23,269 nucleotides of DNA, taken from positions 1 through 23,269 of the forward strand of contig JAJYTI010000007.1 of assembly GCA_021793135.1 (NCBI GenBank), in the 5' to 3' direction. The DNA is from Bacteroidota bacterium (GTDB taxonomy: Bacteria; Bacteroidota; Bacteroidia; Flavobacteriales; Flavobacteriaceae). The notes below the pieces were generated by a model, which saw only the letters and a list, made by a program, of their open reading frames with translations, had not been told where the DNA came from and made no database searches. A program made the position numbers and the translations under genes. This document shows positions 23,175-23,269 of the stretch, one piece after another; within the stretch, counting starts at the first letter, position 1, and every line of letters starts with the position of its first letter.

Positions 23175-23269
23175 ATGAAACCAACTATAGTACATTGTGA
23201 TTTAGACGCATTTTTTGTTTCGGTCGAACGGCTTTTAAACAGCAGTTTGATCGGGAAACCTGTGCTTAT
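23175..23269 (+). CDS. Y-family DNA polymerase (DinB/UmuC-like), truncated at window end
   Basis: Start of a translesion DNA polymerase. Only 31 complete codons are visible, but they contain the family's first catalytic motif HCDLDAFFVSVER, where the first Asp is a metal ligand and FF is the nucleotide-entry position (FY in Pol IV), followed by SSLIGKPV. The gene is divergent from the S24 repressor and shares an operator-bearing promoter with it. In Bacteroidota such a repressor-polymerase pair is often followed by a DnaE-type polymerase gene, together acting as a damage-induced mutagenesis cassette; that downstream part is outside the window. Whether it is DinB, UmuC or ImuB class cannot be decided from this fragment. 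Confidence 0.9.
   Translation, partial: MKPTIVHCDLDAFFVSVERLLNSSLIGKPVL

Noticed and set aside
1..23269. CRISPR arrays, insertion-sequence transposases, integrases, riboswitches
   Set aside because: Looked for on both strands; no regularly spaced repeats, DDE/tyrosine/serine recombinase motifs or recognisable aptamers were seen.

Overview
The window looks like a chromosomal segment of a flavobacterium (Bacteroidota, probably Flavobacteriaceae). The DNA is AT-rich, and several intergenic regions carry the Bacteroidota-type -7 promoter element TAnnTTTG. The gene families also fit: a 7TM-HD c-di-AMP phosphodiesterase, an SH3-NlpC/P60 peptidase without signal peptide, an S24-type repressor next to a Y-family polymerase, and heavy-metal RND efflux. 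No database search was possible; all calls rest on motifs, gene order and reading the sequence.

Left part (1-12650), ordinary core genome: the 3' two-thirds of a histidine ammonia-lyase gene (hutH) converges on clpC across a shared terminator. gyrA and a secreted TPR protein form a likely operon ending in a strong terminator. A thiolase and an NlpC/P60 peptidase form a minus-strand pair, diverging from the membrane HD phosphodiesterase. A tRNA cluster follows: Ser(GCT), then two identical Pro(TGG) genes, each Pro gene with its own terminator-like hairpin.

Right part (12841-22456), probable accessory segment: it is bounded by two direct copies of about 126 bp of the 3' end of the S24 repressor gene. 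One copy lies alone beside the tRNAs (12841-12966); the other is the 3' end of the intact gene (22331-22456). This is the layout left by an element that integrated into a gene's 3' end and restored it. Inside are an OmpR-type response regulator and histidine kinase, a TolC/membrane-fusion/RND heavy-metal-type efflux operon, a zone of gene remnants (including the RNA-binding tail of a DbpA-type helicase) and a ParD/ParE toxin-antitoxin pair. No integrase or transposase is visible, so the island reading is a hypothesis.

Right edge (22331-23269): the S24/XRE repressor gene is divergent from the start of a Y-family DNA polymerase gene. The shared promoter carries a perfect 11-bp inverted repeat with a 15-nt spacer. 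A -7 element for the repressor lies inside the spacer and one for the polymerase just outside the repeat. This looks like a damage-inducible mutagenesis locus. The polymerase gene runs off the window.

Most notable points: the direct-repeat-bounded segment; the repressor operator; Met-Gly in the repressor where Ala-Gly is usual for self-cleavage; Arg at the GyrA quinolone-determining Ser83 position; and Glu in place of Asp in the RND pump's proton-relay motif.
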